A stretch of DNA of 64,000 bases from Tistrella bauzanensis (GTDB taxonomy: Bacteria > Pseudomonadota > Alphaproteobacteria > Tistrellales > Tistrellaceae). Position numbers and translations under genes: made by a program. Below the pieces are notes generated by a model. The model was given only the letters and a program-made list of their open reading frames with translations, was not told the DNA's origin and did not search any database. The stretch is taken from assembly GCF_014636235.1 (NCBI RefSeq), contig NZ_BMDZ01000002.1, positions 1 to 64,000 of the forward strand. Direction: 5' to 3'. Shown here piece after piece: positions 44,605 through 53,530 of the stretch (within the stretch, counting starts at the first letter, position 1; every line of letters starts with the position of its first letter).

Positions 44605-44636
44605 GATGACGGAATGTGTCATTTGTCACCGTCATC
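44605..44636. promoter_or_regulatory. Inverted repeat upstream of the acylase gene
   Basis: GATGACGG (44605-44612) and CCGTCATC (44629-44636) are perfect 8-bp arms with a 16-bp spacer, about 120 bp before the acylase start. It may be an operator or the end of the GST transcript; there is no T tract. Confidence 0.3.
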
Positions 44637-44753
44637 GATGTGTGGTTGATGCAGGATGACACTGACGCCACGATGTCGAAGATCACCCGCCGCCGCTTTC
44701 ACCGCCCCGGGCACGTGCCGTGGGCCGCAGACCTTGATGGCCAGAGGCCCTGC

Positions 44754-47174
44754 ATGACCGATCGCACCATCCCGTCATCCTCGACCTCAGAGGGAACGGG
44801 CTCACCGCCGGCATCCAGGCCGGCACAGACGCGCGGCGGCAGCACCTTCCGCCGCCCCGCCGGGCGTGGCGCGCGCATGGTTGCCGCCGCAGCCATGCTG
44901 ATACTGCCGGGTTGTGCGGCACTCGACCCCAAACCGGTCGCGGTCGACAAGCGGCTTCAGACCTTCCCGGTGAACGGTCTGGACCTGGAACGGCCCGTGG
45001 TCCTGCGCTGGACCGACGAACAGGTGCCGTTCATCGAAGCGGACACCGATCGCGACCTCGCCTATACGCTGGGGCTGGTGCATGCCCATCTCAGGCTGGG
45101 CCAGATCAACCTGATGAAGCGGGTGGCGCAGGGCCGGTTGTCCGAGATGGGCGGGCCGGTCGCAGGCGATATCGATCGGGCACTGCGCATTCTGGGCTTC
45201 GGCCGCGGCGCCACCGAAACCGCGGCGGCACTGCCGCCCGAAAGCCGCCAGTGGGTCAACGCCTTCGTGAAGGGCCTGAACGATTATCAGGACCGGCTGG
45301 CAGCGTCCAGGGGGCCCTGGCCGCCGGAATTCGCGCTGCTGGGCATCCGCGCCGAGCCGTGGACGGTCGAAGACGTCCTGACCATCGGCCGGCTGGCGGG
45401 CACCGATATCAATTGGCTGGCCTGGGCCGGCCTGCTGCGGGAACGCAGCCGCAATGGCCCCGACGATGCCGGGTGGAAGACCGCCTGGACACGGGCGATC
45501 GAGGCCGGTCACGGCAACGCCGCCAGCTTCGGCCCCAACGAAACCCATGCCCGCCTGGAAAAGCTGCTGGCGGATCTGGCGGGCCTGTCGCGCACCGGTT
45601 CGAATTCGGTCGCGGTATCGCCGGCCCTGTCCGACACCGGCTCGGCCCTGATCGCCAATGATCCGCATCTGGGCATGAGCCTGCCGAATTTCTGGCTGCT
45701 CGCCGGCATGCGCTCCCCCTCCTATCACGCCGTCGGCCTGATGCCGCCAGGACTGCCTTTCGTCGCGGTCGGTCGCAATCCGGGGCTTGCCTGGGGCGGC
45801 ACCAATATGCGGGCACTGTCGAGCCAGCTCTATGACGTGTCATCGCTGCCTGAGAGCGCGTTCCGCACCGAAACCCACACCATCCGCACCCGATTCTGGT
45901 TCGACCGGACGGTCACGGTGCGGATCAGCCCCTATGGCCCGGTGATGTCCGACAGCGATCTCATTCCGTCGCGGCCGGGCGAGGTGCTGGCACTGCGCTG
46001 GCTGGGTCATCAGCCATCGGATGAAATCGGCGCGATGCTGGCGGCCATGCGCGCCGGCAACGGCACCGAATTCCGCGCAGCCTTTGCCGAACGGTATTCA
46101 GTCTCGGCCCAGAACATGCTCTGGGCCGACCGGGCGGGCCATATCGGTCAGGTGCTGGCCGCCCGCCTGCCGGTGCGACCGGACGGCATCCCCGACGACA
46201 TGATCTCATCCGCCGGCGACCCGCAGGCCGAATGGACCGCCTATGTCGATGCCGGCAGCCTGCCCGCCGCGGTCGACCCGGCGGAAGGCTTCATCGCCAG
46301 CGCCAACAACCGGCCCACCACAACCACCGGTCTGGTGCCGATCGGCCTGTTCTTTTCCACCGATGAACGGGTCGAACGGCTTCAGGCCGTGGTTCGGGCA
46401 TCCACGCCGGTTTCGATCGACGATCTGAAGCGCCTGCAACAGGACGTGACCTCGCCGGCCTCGGCGAAACTCGCGGCGGCCCTGGTCCGGACGGCGCGCG
46501 TTGTCGGCCTTGGCGACCGGCCCGCCGAGGCGCCGGGCCAGCGCAGCCTTGCCCTGATCGATGGCTGGCAGGGCGTCTATGACGCCGATGCGGCGGCACC
46601 CGTTGCCTTCGAACAACTGCTCAAGACGGTGGCGACAGCGGTCTATGGCGGCAGCGACGGCGCCGACAGCCGGCTGGGCTTCGCCAGCAACTGGACCCAG
46701 TTGACCCGCTATCTGATCGACGATCTGGCGGCACTGCCGCCGGCGGAACAGGCGCGCATCCTGTCGGACGGACTGGCCGCCGCCGATGAAACCCTGAACA
46801 GTTTCCCGAGCTGGGGCACCATGCACCGCCTGCGGCTGGGGCATCTGATGGGCCAGGCGCCGGTGATCGGCAGCTTCTTCACCTATGGCGACTGGCCAGT
46901 CGGCGGATCGCGCGAGACCCCGATGAAGACCGCGCATGACCTGGTCGACGATCTGCACAGCGCTCGCTATGGCGCCCAGTCGCGCCATGTCTCGGATCTG
47001 GGCGACCCTGACGCCAACTGGTTCGTGCTGCTGGGCGGCCAGGATGGCTGGCTGGGCTCCACCACCTTCATGGATCAGGCGAGCCTGTGGCGGAGCGGCG
47101 AATATCTGAAGCTGCCGCTGACCGATGCGGCGGTCAAACAGCGCTTCGGCCGGGTGATGACCCTGACCCCCTGA
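44754..47174 (+). CDS. Penicillin acylase-family Ntn hydrolase, predicted lipoprotein
   Basis: An 806-residue amidase of the penicillin G/cephalosporin/acyl-homoserine-lactone acylase family. The precursor is cut before the nucleophile, here Ser283 in TGSNSVAV, to give alpha and beta chains; later family features include GLPFVAVGRNPGLAWGGTN. A lipobox (LILPGC, Cys54) after an unusually long arginine-bearing n-region suggests membrane anchoring; a start at ATG 44877 would give a very short signal peptide. ATG 44754 has AGAGG seven bases upstream. Substrates may be acyl amides, including quorum signals; this is not decidable from sequence. Confidence 0.88.
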   Translation: MTDRTIPSSSTSEGTGSPPASRPAQTRGGSTFRRPAGRGARMVAAAAMLILPGCAALDPKPVAVDKRLQTFPVNGLDLERPVVLRWTDEQVPFIEADTDRDLAYTLGLVHAHLRLGQINLMKRVAQGRLSEMGGPVAGDIDRALRILGFGRGATETAAALPPESRQWVNAFVKGLNDYQDRLAASRGPWPPEFALLGIRAEPWTVEDVLTIGRLAGTDINWLAWAGLLRERSRNGPDDAGWKTAWTRAIEAGHGNAASFGPNETHARLEKLLADLAGLSRTGSNSVAVSPALSDTGSALIANDPHLGMSLPNFWLLAGMRSPSYHAVGLMPPGLPFVAVGRNPGLAWGGTNMRALSSQLYDVSSLPESAFRTETHTIRTRFWFDRTVTVRISPYGPVMSDSDLIPSRPGEVLALRWLGHQPSDEIGAMLAAMRAGNGTEFRAAFAERYSVSAQNMLWADRAGHIGQVLAARLPVRPDGIPDDMISSAGDPQAEWTAYVDAGSLPAAVDPAEGFIASANNRPTTTTGLVPIGLFFSTDERVERLQAVVRASTPVSIDDLKRLQQDVTSPASAKLAAALVRTARVVGLGDRPAEAPGQRSLALIDGWQGVYDADAAAPVAFEQLLKTVATAVYGGSDGADSRLGFASNWTQLTRYLIDDLAALPPAEQARILSDGLAAADETLNSFPSWGTMHRLRLGHLMGQAPVIGSFFTYGDWPVGGSRETPMKTAHDLVDDLHSARYGAQSRHVSDLGDPDANWFVLLGGQDGWLGSTTFMDQASLWRSGEYLKLPLTDAAVKQRFGRVMTLTP

Positions 47175-47184
47175 CCGGTATCAC

Positions 47185-47217
47185 GGTGCCGCCCGCATCT
47201 TCGTGGCGGGCGGCACC
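47185..47217. terminator. Hairpin between convergent acylase and dctM genes
   Basis: GGTGCCGCCCGC (47185-47196) and GCGGGCGGCACC (47206-47217) form a perfect 12-bp stem with a 9-nt loop, 10 bp after the acylase stop and 24 bp from the dctM stop. No T run; it may act in both directions. Confidence 0.6.
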
Positions 47218-47240
47218 TGCATCTGATCGTCAGCGCGGCG

Positions 47241-48578
47241 TCACCACATCACCGGGGCGATCGCGATCGCCGGCACCAGGGCGATGATCGCCAGGACCAG
47301 AAGCATCAGCCCGGCAAATGGCAGAGCACCGCGAAACACGTCGCCAAGCGTGATGTTCGGATCGTCCAGCGAGGATCGGATCACGAACACCGACAGCCCC
47401 AGCGGCGGTGTCAGCAGACCCACCTCGACCGCAATCACCGTGATCACGCCGAACCAGACCATGTTCATGCCGAAGCCGTCGACCACCGGCATCGCCAGCG
47501 GCACCAGGATCAACAGGATGGAGCTGCTGTCCAGGATGGTGCCCAGCAGCACCGCGATCAGCACATAGATCACCAGGAACCCGGCAGGGCCAAGGCCCGC
47601 ATCGGCGAACAGCGCGCCCATGGCATCGGGCACCCCGGTCAGCGCCAGCATGCGGCTGTAGAGCGAGGCCGCGATGATCAGCAGCGAGATCGAGGCAGTG
47701 ACGTGGCCTGTGTCGACCAGCACCTTCCAGAACCCGCGCAGGTCCAGCCGCCGGCGGCCGACCGCCACCAGCAGCGCGCCGGCGGCACCCACGGCACCCG
47801 CCTCGGTGGGCGTGAACAGCCCGCCATAGATGCCGCCCAGCACCAGCAGGATCAGCCCGAACAGCGGTGCGCCCTCGGCGAAGACATTGCCCCGCCGGCC
47901 GTGGCGCTGATCGGCTGCGGCCGCCAGACGCACCGCCTCGGCAGCCGCGCGCGGCTGAACGCTGTCGGGGCGCAGATGCGCCATCAGCACGATATAAATG
48001 CCGAAGACCAGCGCCATCAGCAGTCCGGGGCCGATGCCGGCCAGGAACATGTCGCCCACCGACTGCTCGGCGACCACCGCATACAGGATCAGCAGCAGGC
48101 TGGGCGGGATCAGCATGCCCAGCACCGACGAGCCGGCGACCACACCGACCGCGAAGCGGGGCATATAGCCCAGCCGGATCATCTCGGGCACCGCCACCTT
48201 GGTGAACACGGCGGCGGAGGCAATGGAAATGCCGGTCACGGCCGCGAAGGCCGCGTTGGCGCCGACAGTGGCGACGCCCAGCCCGCCCCGCAACCGCCCG
48301 ACCACCCGGTCGGCCAGCCGGAAGGCATCGCGCCCCAGATCGGACACGCCCACCAGATAGCCCATCAGCACGAACAGCGGCACGACGCCGAAGACATAGC
48401 TGTCGATCGAATCCAGCGCCGCCTGTGCGATCGCGCTGGCGGCCACCGACCAGCGGCCACGCACTTCCCAGATCGCCAGCAGCGAGACCAGACCCAGCGC
48501 CACCGACACATGCATGCCCGCCCAGATCAGCAGCAGCAGCGCCACCACCGACAGCAGGCCGATTTCAAGTCCGGTCAT
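47241..48578 (-). CDS. dctM: TRAP transporter large permease (DctM)
   Basis: A 445-residue inner-membrane protein with about twelve membrane segments, the transport subunit of a tripartite ATP-independent periplasmic system driven by the sodium or proton gradient. Conserved TRAP blocks include VVPLFVLMGYLVG, VTGISIASAAVFTKVAVPEM and GMLIPPSLLLILYAVV in the first half, and GTILDSSSILLILVPLAMP and EVGLLTPPLGLSVFV in the second. The ATG overlaps the dctQ stop by four bases (ATGA). Confidence 0.93.
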   Translation of the reverse strand: MTGLEIGLLSVVALLLLIWAGMHVSVALGLVSLLAIWEVRGRWSVAASAIAQAALDSIDSYVFGVVPLFVLMGYLVGVSDLGRDAFRLADRVVGRLRGGLGVATVGANAAFAAVTGISIASAAVFTKVAVPEMIRLGYMPRFAVGVVAGSSVLGMLIPPSLLLILYAVVAEQSVGDMFLAGIGPGLLMALVFGIYIVLMAHLRPDSVQPRAAAEAVRLAAAADQRHGRRGNVFAEGAPLFGLILLVLGGIYGGLFTPTEAGAVGAAGALLVAVGRRRLDLRGFWKVLVDTGHVTASISLLIIAASLYSRMLALTGVPDAMGALFADAGLGPAGFLVIYVLIAVLLGTILDSSSILLILVPLAMPVVDGFGMNMVWFGVITVIAVEVGLLTPPLGLSVFVIRSSLDDPNITLGDVFRGALPFAGLMLLVLAIIALVPAIAIAPVMW

Positions 48579-49129
48579 GACCGTCCCCCGGCGACACGGC
48601 GGAGGGCAGCCGCCGCCAGAATGAGATAGATCCCGATCACCATCACCGAGCCCGCGACCATCAGCACCCGGATCGGCCAGACCGGCAGGGTGAAGTCGCC
48701 GGCGGCGCCGACATAATCGCCTTCCTCGATCGCCCGCAGCAGGCGCGGCCACAGCGCCCAGGCCAGGATCGAGAAGAAGGCCGCGCCGGCCAGGGAATGA
48801 ACGGCTTCAAGCCCCGCCGCCACCCGTGGCCGGCGCTGTACCAATTGATCCAGCAGCGCGTCGGACCGGGTGAAGCGGCCCGATGCCAGCGCGTGGCCGG
48901 CCTGAAGAAACACGATGCCCACGATCGACAGTCCGACGAATTCCGGCACGCCCCGGATCGGTGCCGACAGCGCCGCACGACCGATGACATCGGCGTTCAC
49001 CAGCACCATCATCAGCAGAATCCAGGCGGTGCCGACGGCGCTTGCGATTGCCGCGATCCGGCCGAGCAGGCCGGTTTGCGGCAAGGCCGCAGGGGTGGGG
49101 TTCCCCCGCGGCTCCGCCGCCCCGCTCAC
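48575..49129 (-). CDS. dctQ: TRAP transporter small permease (DctQ)
   Basis: A 184-residue protein with four membrane segments, the small integral subunit that pairs with DctM. The segment ADVIGRAALSAPIRGVPEFVGLSIVGIVFLQAG carries the DctQ signature (N/D-V-x-x-R...P-I-x-x-x-x-E). GTG at 49129 overlaps the dctP stop as GTGA, so the operon dctP-dctQ-dctM is coupled at both junctions. Confidence 0.92.
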   Translation of the reverse strand: MSGAAEPRGNPTPAALPQTGLLGRIAAIASAVGTAWILLMMVLVNADVIGRAALSAPIRGVPEFVGLSIVGIVFLQAGHALASGRFTRSDALLDQLVQRRPRVAAGLEAVHSLAGAAFFSILAWALWPRLLRAIEEGDYVGAAGDFTLPVWPIRVLMVAGSVMVIGIYLILAAAALRRVAGGRS

Positions 49130-50295
49130 TCGCGGTCCCAGTTACGCGGCAGGGTGACACCGGCTGCGCGCAGGCCATCCAGATAGCCGGTCATGACCGC
49201 CTTGCCCGGCACGCCCTTGGCTTCCAGGTCCGCCGCCCATTCTTTGGCGACGTTGGGCAGCGCGTCGGCCCAGCGCTTGCGCTCGGCCGGCGACAATTCA
49301 GTGATGGTGGCGCCGCCATCGGCCATTGTCTTGAACGACGCGTTCACCCGCGCCGCCTGGGCCTTGGCGAAGGTGTCGCTATAGAGCGCCGCCTCAGCCA
49401 GGATCGCATCCTTCACCGGCTGCGGCAGATCGGCCCAGACGTCGGCATTGATGGTGATGGCACCGGCGAACTGCGCGCCGATATTCACCTTGGTGACATA
49501 GGGCGCCACTTCCTGAAGCTTGGCCGCGGCAGCCGCGGTGGCGAAGGTCAGCGTGCCTTCGAATACACCGGTCTTGATGTCGTTGTAATAGGTCTGAAGG
49601 TTGCCGGCGACGGCGACGGCACCGGTGCCCTTCAGCCAGTTGGCGGCTGGCCCGGGTGCCGCGATCTTGCGCCCGTTCAGATCGTCGATCGAGTTGACCG
49701 GAAAATTCGTGAACAGGTGATAGCTGTCGAGTGCGGCACCCGCCAGTGCCATCTGGTTGTTGCGGGTCCATTCCTGATCCATCTCAGGAATGCGCTTCGA
49801 CAGCGCCGCCACGGTCTGGGTCACCAGGAACAGATTGTCGGTCGAGAATGGCAGCATATAGGTGACGTTGTGCAGCGGCATCTTCGCGGCCTCGAACAGC
49901 GAGCCGACAAAGCCCATATCGCCGATGCCCTCTTCGATCGCCTCAAGCTCGCCGCCGATCTTGGCGACCGTGCCGCCATAAGCCTCGGTCCAGGCGATGC
50001 GATAGGCGTCGCCGCCCTCCTTCAGGCGCCGGTCGACACCGGGAATGAAGCTCTCGCTCAGCGTCTTCACCCACAGGAACGCCGGCGGATGGCCGGCGAC
50101 GACCGTCAGCGGAATAGTCTCGGTCGCATGCGCCGCCGGCGCCAGAACCTGACCGGCGCCGAGCGCCAGTGCAGCCGCGCACAGCACGGTCCTGACACCC
50201 CGTCCCAGTGACCTGCCCCGTCCCAGTGACCTGCCCCGTCCCAGCGACGTGTCATGACGCGGCCGCGGGCCGCTGTCGATACGGGTATCCGTCAT
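49126..50295 (-). CDS. dctP: TRAP transporter substrate-binding protein (DctP)
   Basis: A 389-residue periplasmic binding protein of the DctP family. The signal peptide has an unusually long n-region of about 33 residues containing three SLGRGR units encoded by an 18-bp DNA repeat, then VRTVLCAAALALGAGQVL and cleavage near AHA-T. The mature protein has the helix-spanning pattern (FPVNSIDDLNGRKIAAPGPAANWL) and the arginine region that binds a carboxylate. GGAGGG lies ten bases before the ATG. The neighbouring cyclase and FAH hydrolase suggest that an organic acid is imported and degraded. Confidence 0.92.
   Translation of the reverse strand: MTDTRIDSGPRPRHDTSLGRGRSLGRGRSLGRGVRTVLCAAALALGAGQVLAPAAHATETIPLTVVAGHPPAFLWVKTLSESFIPGVDRRLKEGGDAYRIAWTEAYGGTVAKIGGELEAIEEGIGDMGFVGSLFEAAKMPLHNVTYMLPFSTDNLFLVTQTVAALSKRIPEMDQEWTRNNQMALAGAALDSYHLFTNFPVNSIDDLNGRKIAAPGPAANWLKGTGAVAVAGNLQTYYNDIKTGVFEGTLTFATAAAAAKLQEVAPYVTKVNIGAQFAGAITINADVWADLPQPVKDAILAEAALYSDTFAKAQAARVNASFKTMADGGATITELSPAERKRWADALPNVAKEWAADLEAKGVPGKAVMTGYLDGLRAAGVTLPRNWDRE
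50204..50239 (-). repeat. 18-bp in-frame repeat in the dctP signal-peptide region
   Basis: CCCAGTGACCTGCCCCGT occurs at 50204-50221 and again at 50222-50239, with a degenerate third copy beginning at 50240. Read on the minus strand each unit encodes a six-residue GRGRSL-type unit of the DctP n-region, so copy-number change would alter the leader length without a frameshift. Confidence 0.85.
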
Positions 50296-50406
50296 CTTTA
50301 TCTTCCCTCCCAGGGGGCCCGGTTGTTCTGTCCCCGCCCTCGGGGCCCCGGTGCCAGGGCATCTGGTGCCTGGTCATATCGGGGCGGGAACCCGCCGGTC
50401 TGCCGG

Positions 50407-51183
50407 TCAGCCGCCCTCGATCCGGGCCAGCTCCGCATCCAGCAGATCGGCGGTGATGGCGATATGTTCTTCCAGAACCCCGACCGCACGGTCGGGGTCG
50501 CGGGCCAGCACGGCATCGCGCAGCAGGTCGTGCTCGGCCAGTACTTCGTCGGGCCGGAACGGCCAGCTCAGCATCAGCCGGCGATAGCGTTCGGCCTTGT
50601 CGTAAAGCAGCGCCCGGAAGCCTTTGAGCGCGTTGAGCGGGCATGCCGACACCAGACTGGCGTGAAAGGCACGGTGGCGCGCTTCCCATGCCGCCCAGGC
50701 GACATCGTCGACACTGATCGTGTGGTCGGCGGCGCTGCGTTCTGTCGCCCGGCGCAGCAGATGATGGCTGGTGACGATTTCGGCCTCCCAGTCGTCACCG
50801 CCGCAGGCGATGGCAAGCCTGAGCGCCGCCCCCTCGACGATCTGACGCGACCGGGTGATGTCGGCCAGATCCGCCCGGCTGACCGGCGCCACCCTGAAGC
50901 CGCGCTGGCCCGAGAACGACACCAGCCCGTCGGCCGCCAGCCGCGACAGCGCTTCGCGCAGCGGGCTCAACCCCACCCCATACCGGGCTCGCATGCTGCC
51001 CAGATGCAGCTTCATATCGGGCTTCAGCGCACCCGCCACGATATCGGTCCGGATCCGTTCCAACGCCTCAAGCGACAGGGTGGCGGCACGCGTGCCCTCC
51101 TCGCCCACGAAGCCGTCGGCCACGGCGGCGCGCAGATCGGAATGACCGGTCACGGCCTCGGGGTTGAGATCTGCATCGGTCAT
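50407..51183 (-). CDS. GntR-family (FCD) transcriptional regulator
   Basis: A 258-residue regulator with an N-terminal winged helix (about residues 35-100, with LGSMRARYGVGLSPLREALSRLAADGLV) and an all-helical FCD effector domain (about 110-250) that binds carboxylates through a metal held by D/H residues. ATG 51183 with GAGGGCG upstream was preferred to an in-frame start at 51219. It lies between the TRAP operon and the divergent cyclase/FAH genes. A perfect 19-bp palindrome sits 22 bp in front of its start codon, so autoregulation and control of the cluster are likely. Confidence 0.92.
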   Translation of the reverse strand: MTDADLNPEAVTGHSDLRAAVADGFVGEEGTRAATLSLEALERIRTDIVAGALKPDMKLHLGSMRARYGVGLSPLREALSRLAADGLVSFSGQRGFRVAPVSRADLADITRSRQIVEGAALRLAIACGGDDWEAEIVTSHHLLRRATERSAADHTISVDDVAWAAWEARHRAFHASLVSACPLNALKGFRALLYDKAERYRRLMLSWPFRPDEVLAEHDLLRDAVLARDPDRAVGVLEEHIAITADLLDAELARIEGG

Positions 51184-51204
51184 CGGTTGATCGCCCTCAC
51201 GCCT

Positions 51205-51223
51205 GATATTGCGCTGCAATATC
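51205..51223. promoter_or_regulatory. Perfect palindromic operator between GntR and cyclase genes
   Basis: GATATTGC-GCT-GCAATATC has perfect 8-bp arms around a 3-bp centre. A smaller palindrome GTAT-TG-ATAC follows at 51225-51234. It is the most probable binding site of the FCD regulator. Confidence 0.6.
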
Positions 51224-51364
51224 GGTATTGATACAGCTTACATCGTTTCAGGCAGGAATTTCGATTTTTTTATGCATGATCGCGCAAATGGCGCTGTATG
51301 CTGTGCGCAACCAGATGATCGCAACCAGCAAGCGATCACCCGCCATCAAGGGAGGATGAGCCCC

Positions 51365-52138
51365 ATGACCCGCCGTTTCGTCGACCTGTCGATCATGCTC
51401 GAAAACGATGTCCGGTCCGACCCGCCCGGCTTCGAACCCAAGATCACCTACATGAACCACGAACAGACGCCCGCGCAGATCACCGGCTTCTTTCCGGGCC
51501 TGAGGCCCGAAGATCTGCCTGATGGCGAGGGTTGGGCGGTGGAGCAGATCAACCTGATCACCCATAACGGCACCCATCTGGACGCGCCCTATCACTTCGC
51601 CTCGACCATGAACAAAGGCGAGCGCGCGATCACGATTGACGAGGTGCCGCTGGATTGGTGCTTCCGTCCGGGCGTGAAGCTGGATTTCCGCCACCTGCCC
51701 GACGGCCATGTGGTGACCGCCGACGAGGTGGAAGCCGAGCTTGCGCGCATCGGCCACACGCTGCAGCCGCTGGACATCGTGGTGATCAACACCCGCGCCG
51801 GCAGCCGCTATGGTCATGATGATTATGTCGATGCCGGCTGCGGCATGGGTCGCGAGGCCACGATGTATCTGCTGGAACGCGGCGTGCGCGTCACCGGCAC
51901 CGATGCCTGGAGCTGGGATGCGCCCTTCACGCACACGCGGGAGAAGTACATCGAAAGCGGCGATGCCGGGCTGATCTGGGAAGGCCACCGTGCCGGCCGC
52001 GACATCGGCTATTGCCACCTCGAAAAGCTGCACAACCTGGAATCGGTGCCCGCGACCGGCTTCACCATCGCCTGCTTCCCGGTGAAGATCCGCGCCGCAT
52101 CGGCCGGATGGACACGTGCGGTGGCGATCTTCGACTGA
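51365..52138 (+). CDS. Cyclase-family metal-dependent hydrolase
   Basis: A 257-residue member of the cyclase family (PF04199; kynurenine formamidase and isatin hydrolase are relatives). The metal-binding motif HxGTHxDxPxH is intact: H67, T70-H71, D73 and H77 in ITHNGTHLDAPYHF. These enzymes hydrolyse amide or lactam-like bonds with Zn or Mn. ATG 51365 lies nine bases after AGGGAGG; the ATG at 51356 is too close to that site. It is the first gene of a rightward pair with the FAH gene under the FCD regulator. Confidence 0.88.
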   Translation: MTRRFVDLSIMLENDVRSDPPGFEPKITYMNHEQTPAQITGFFPGLRPEDLPDGEGWAVEQINLITHNGTHLDAPYHFASTMNKGERAITIDEVPLDWCFRPGVKLDFRHLPDGHVVTADEVEAELARIGHTLQPLDIVVINTRAGSRYGHDDYVDAGCGMGREATMYLLERGVRVTGTDAWSWDAPFTHTREKYIESGDAGLIWEGHRAGRDIGYCHLEKLHNLESVPATGFTIACFPVKIRAASAGWTRAVAIFD

Positions 52139-52198
52139 TCGCCATGACCAGGCCCCTGGTCCCGCCTCCATTCTCTCCGACATGACGGATCTCACCCG

Positions 52199-53218
52199 AT
52201 GAAACTGCTCACCTTCGTGCCAGAAGCCGGCGCCACTGAATTCACCGCCGGCGAAACCCGCCATATCGGTGCACTCGCCCCCGATGGCCGGCATGTGCTG
52301 AACCTGACCCTTGCCGCACAGAGCCGCATGGGCACCGATGGCGCATTCGCCGCCAGCATGCTGGCGCTGATCGACGCCGGCGCCGACGGCCTTGCGCGCG
52401 CGCATGAGCTTTTGGCCGAAGCGGCGCGTGGCGGCGAGGCCACAGCCCATCTGGTTCCGCTTGGCGGGATCTCGTTCCGCAGCCCCCTGCCGGAACCGCG
52501 CCAGATGCGCGATTGCCTGGTGTTCGAGACCCATCTGATCCAGGCCATGGAAGGCGGACGCAAGCTGCTGGCCGAGATGCGCGACACCACACCCGAAGCG
52601 CTGGGCCTGCCGCCGGTAAAGGTGCCGCCGGTGTGGTATGAACAGCCGATCTACTACAAGGCCAATCGCTTCAGCGTGATCGGCCACGATCAGATCGTCC
52701 GCTGGCCGTCCTTCTCGCGCATGATGGATTACGAGCTGGAATTCGGCATCGTGCTGGGCCGCACCGGTCGCGACATCACCACGCAGACGGCCGCGGATCA
52801 CATCTTCGGCTATACGATCTTCAACGACATGACCGCCCGCGATGCCCAGTTCGCCGAGATGCAGGGCAGCCTGGGGCCCGCCAAGGGCAAGGATTTCGAC
52901 ACCGGCAACATCATCGGCCCCTGGATCGTGACCAGCGACGAGTTGACCGACCCTTACAACCTGACGATGCAGGTGCGGGTGAACGGCGAGCTGCGCGGCA
53001 AGGGCTCGACCGCCAGCATGCAGCATCGCTTCGACCGCATCCTCGCCCATATCTCCCGCGACGAGACCCTGCATGCCGGCGAATTCATCGGATCGGGCAC
53101 GGTCGGGAATGGCTGTGGCATCGAGACCGGCCAGCTTCTGGCGTCAGGCGACCTGATCGAGCTGGAAATCGACGGCATCGGCACCCTGCGCAACCGCATC
53201 ATTGCGCCTGCCGGGTGA
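52199..53218 (+). CDS. Fumarylacetoacetate hydrolase-family protein
   Basis: A 339-residue FAH-fold enzyme. The metal-binding acids are visible in DYELEFGIVLGR and the substrate-region IFNDMTARDAQ; GKDFDTGNIIGPWIVTSDEL and GSGTVGNGCGIETG are typical of the C-terminal catalytic domain (about residues 95-335). Members hydrolyse C-C bonds in acylpyruvates or decarboxylate and isomerise aromatic ring-cleavage products. The ATG at 52199 follows the cyclase by 60 bp. With the TRAP transporter and cyclase it probably forms a catabolic route for an organic acid, whose identity is not evident. Confidence 0.9.
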   Translation: MKLLTFVPEAGATEFTAGETRHIGALAPDGRHVLNLTLAAQSRMGTDGAFAASMLALIDAGADGLARAHELLAEAARGGEATAHLVPLGGISFRSPLPEPRQMRDCLVFETHLIQAMEGGRKLLAEMRDTTPEALGLPPVKVPPVWYEQPIYYKANRFSVIGHDQIVRWPSFSRMMDYELEFGIVLGRTGRDITTQTAADHIFGYTIFNDMTARDAQFAEMQGSLGPAKGKDFDTGNIIGPWIVTSDELTDPYNLTMQVRVNGELRGKGSTASMQHRFDRILAHISRDETLHAGEFIGSGTVGNGCGIETGQLLASGDLIELEIDGIGTLRNRIIAPAG

Positions 53219-53530
53219 TCGATATCAGCAGTCATCGCGCCCCGGTCGTGCCAAGCCTGAAACGGCTCAAATGGCGGACCGCGGACGCCTTGACCGCTTG
53301 GCGGAATTCCGATAAGACTTCCCTTCACAAAATATAATTACAAAAAGACTACAGGGACCCGATCGTCACGAAAACCGGACGCTGTCTCCCACGACGCCCG
53401 GCAGACGTGTGCTCATCTAGGGGAGGAGTGAGCCGTCCGTGAACACAGGCGACCCACGCACTGGTGCTGCAGGCCGATGGCCCGGCGGCAGTGCGACGGT
53501 GGTCTGCGTGTTGCGGACGCTTACAGGGGC
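53219..53530. promoter_or_regulatory. Promoter region of the liv operon
   Basis: This 312-bp gap contains an AT-rich island at about 53319-53349, unusual in this GC-rich DNA, with a perfect -10 hexamer TATAAT at 53333-53338. No good -35 is seen at 17 bp, which suggests an activator. The leader to livG would be about 185 nt. No gene is seen. Confidence 0.5.

Noticed and set aside
47185..47217. Riboswitch or small RNA at the acylase 3' end
   Set aside because: It is a single simple hairpin between convergent stop codons, which is explained by transcript ending.
53319..53349. Replication origin or DnaA-box cluster in the AT-rich patch
   Set aside because: It is only about 30 bp long with no DnaA-type TTATCCACA words; it fits a promoter before livG better.
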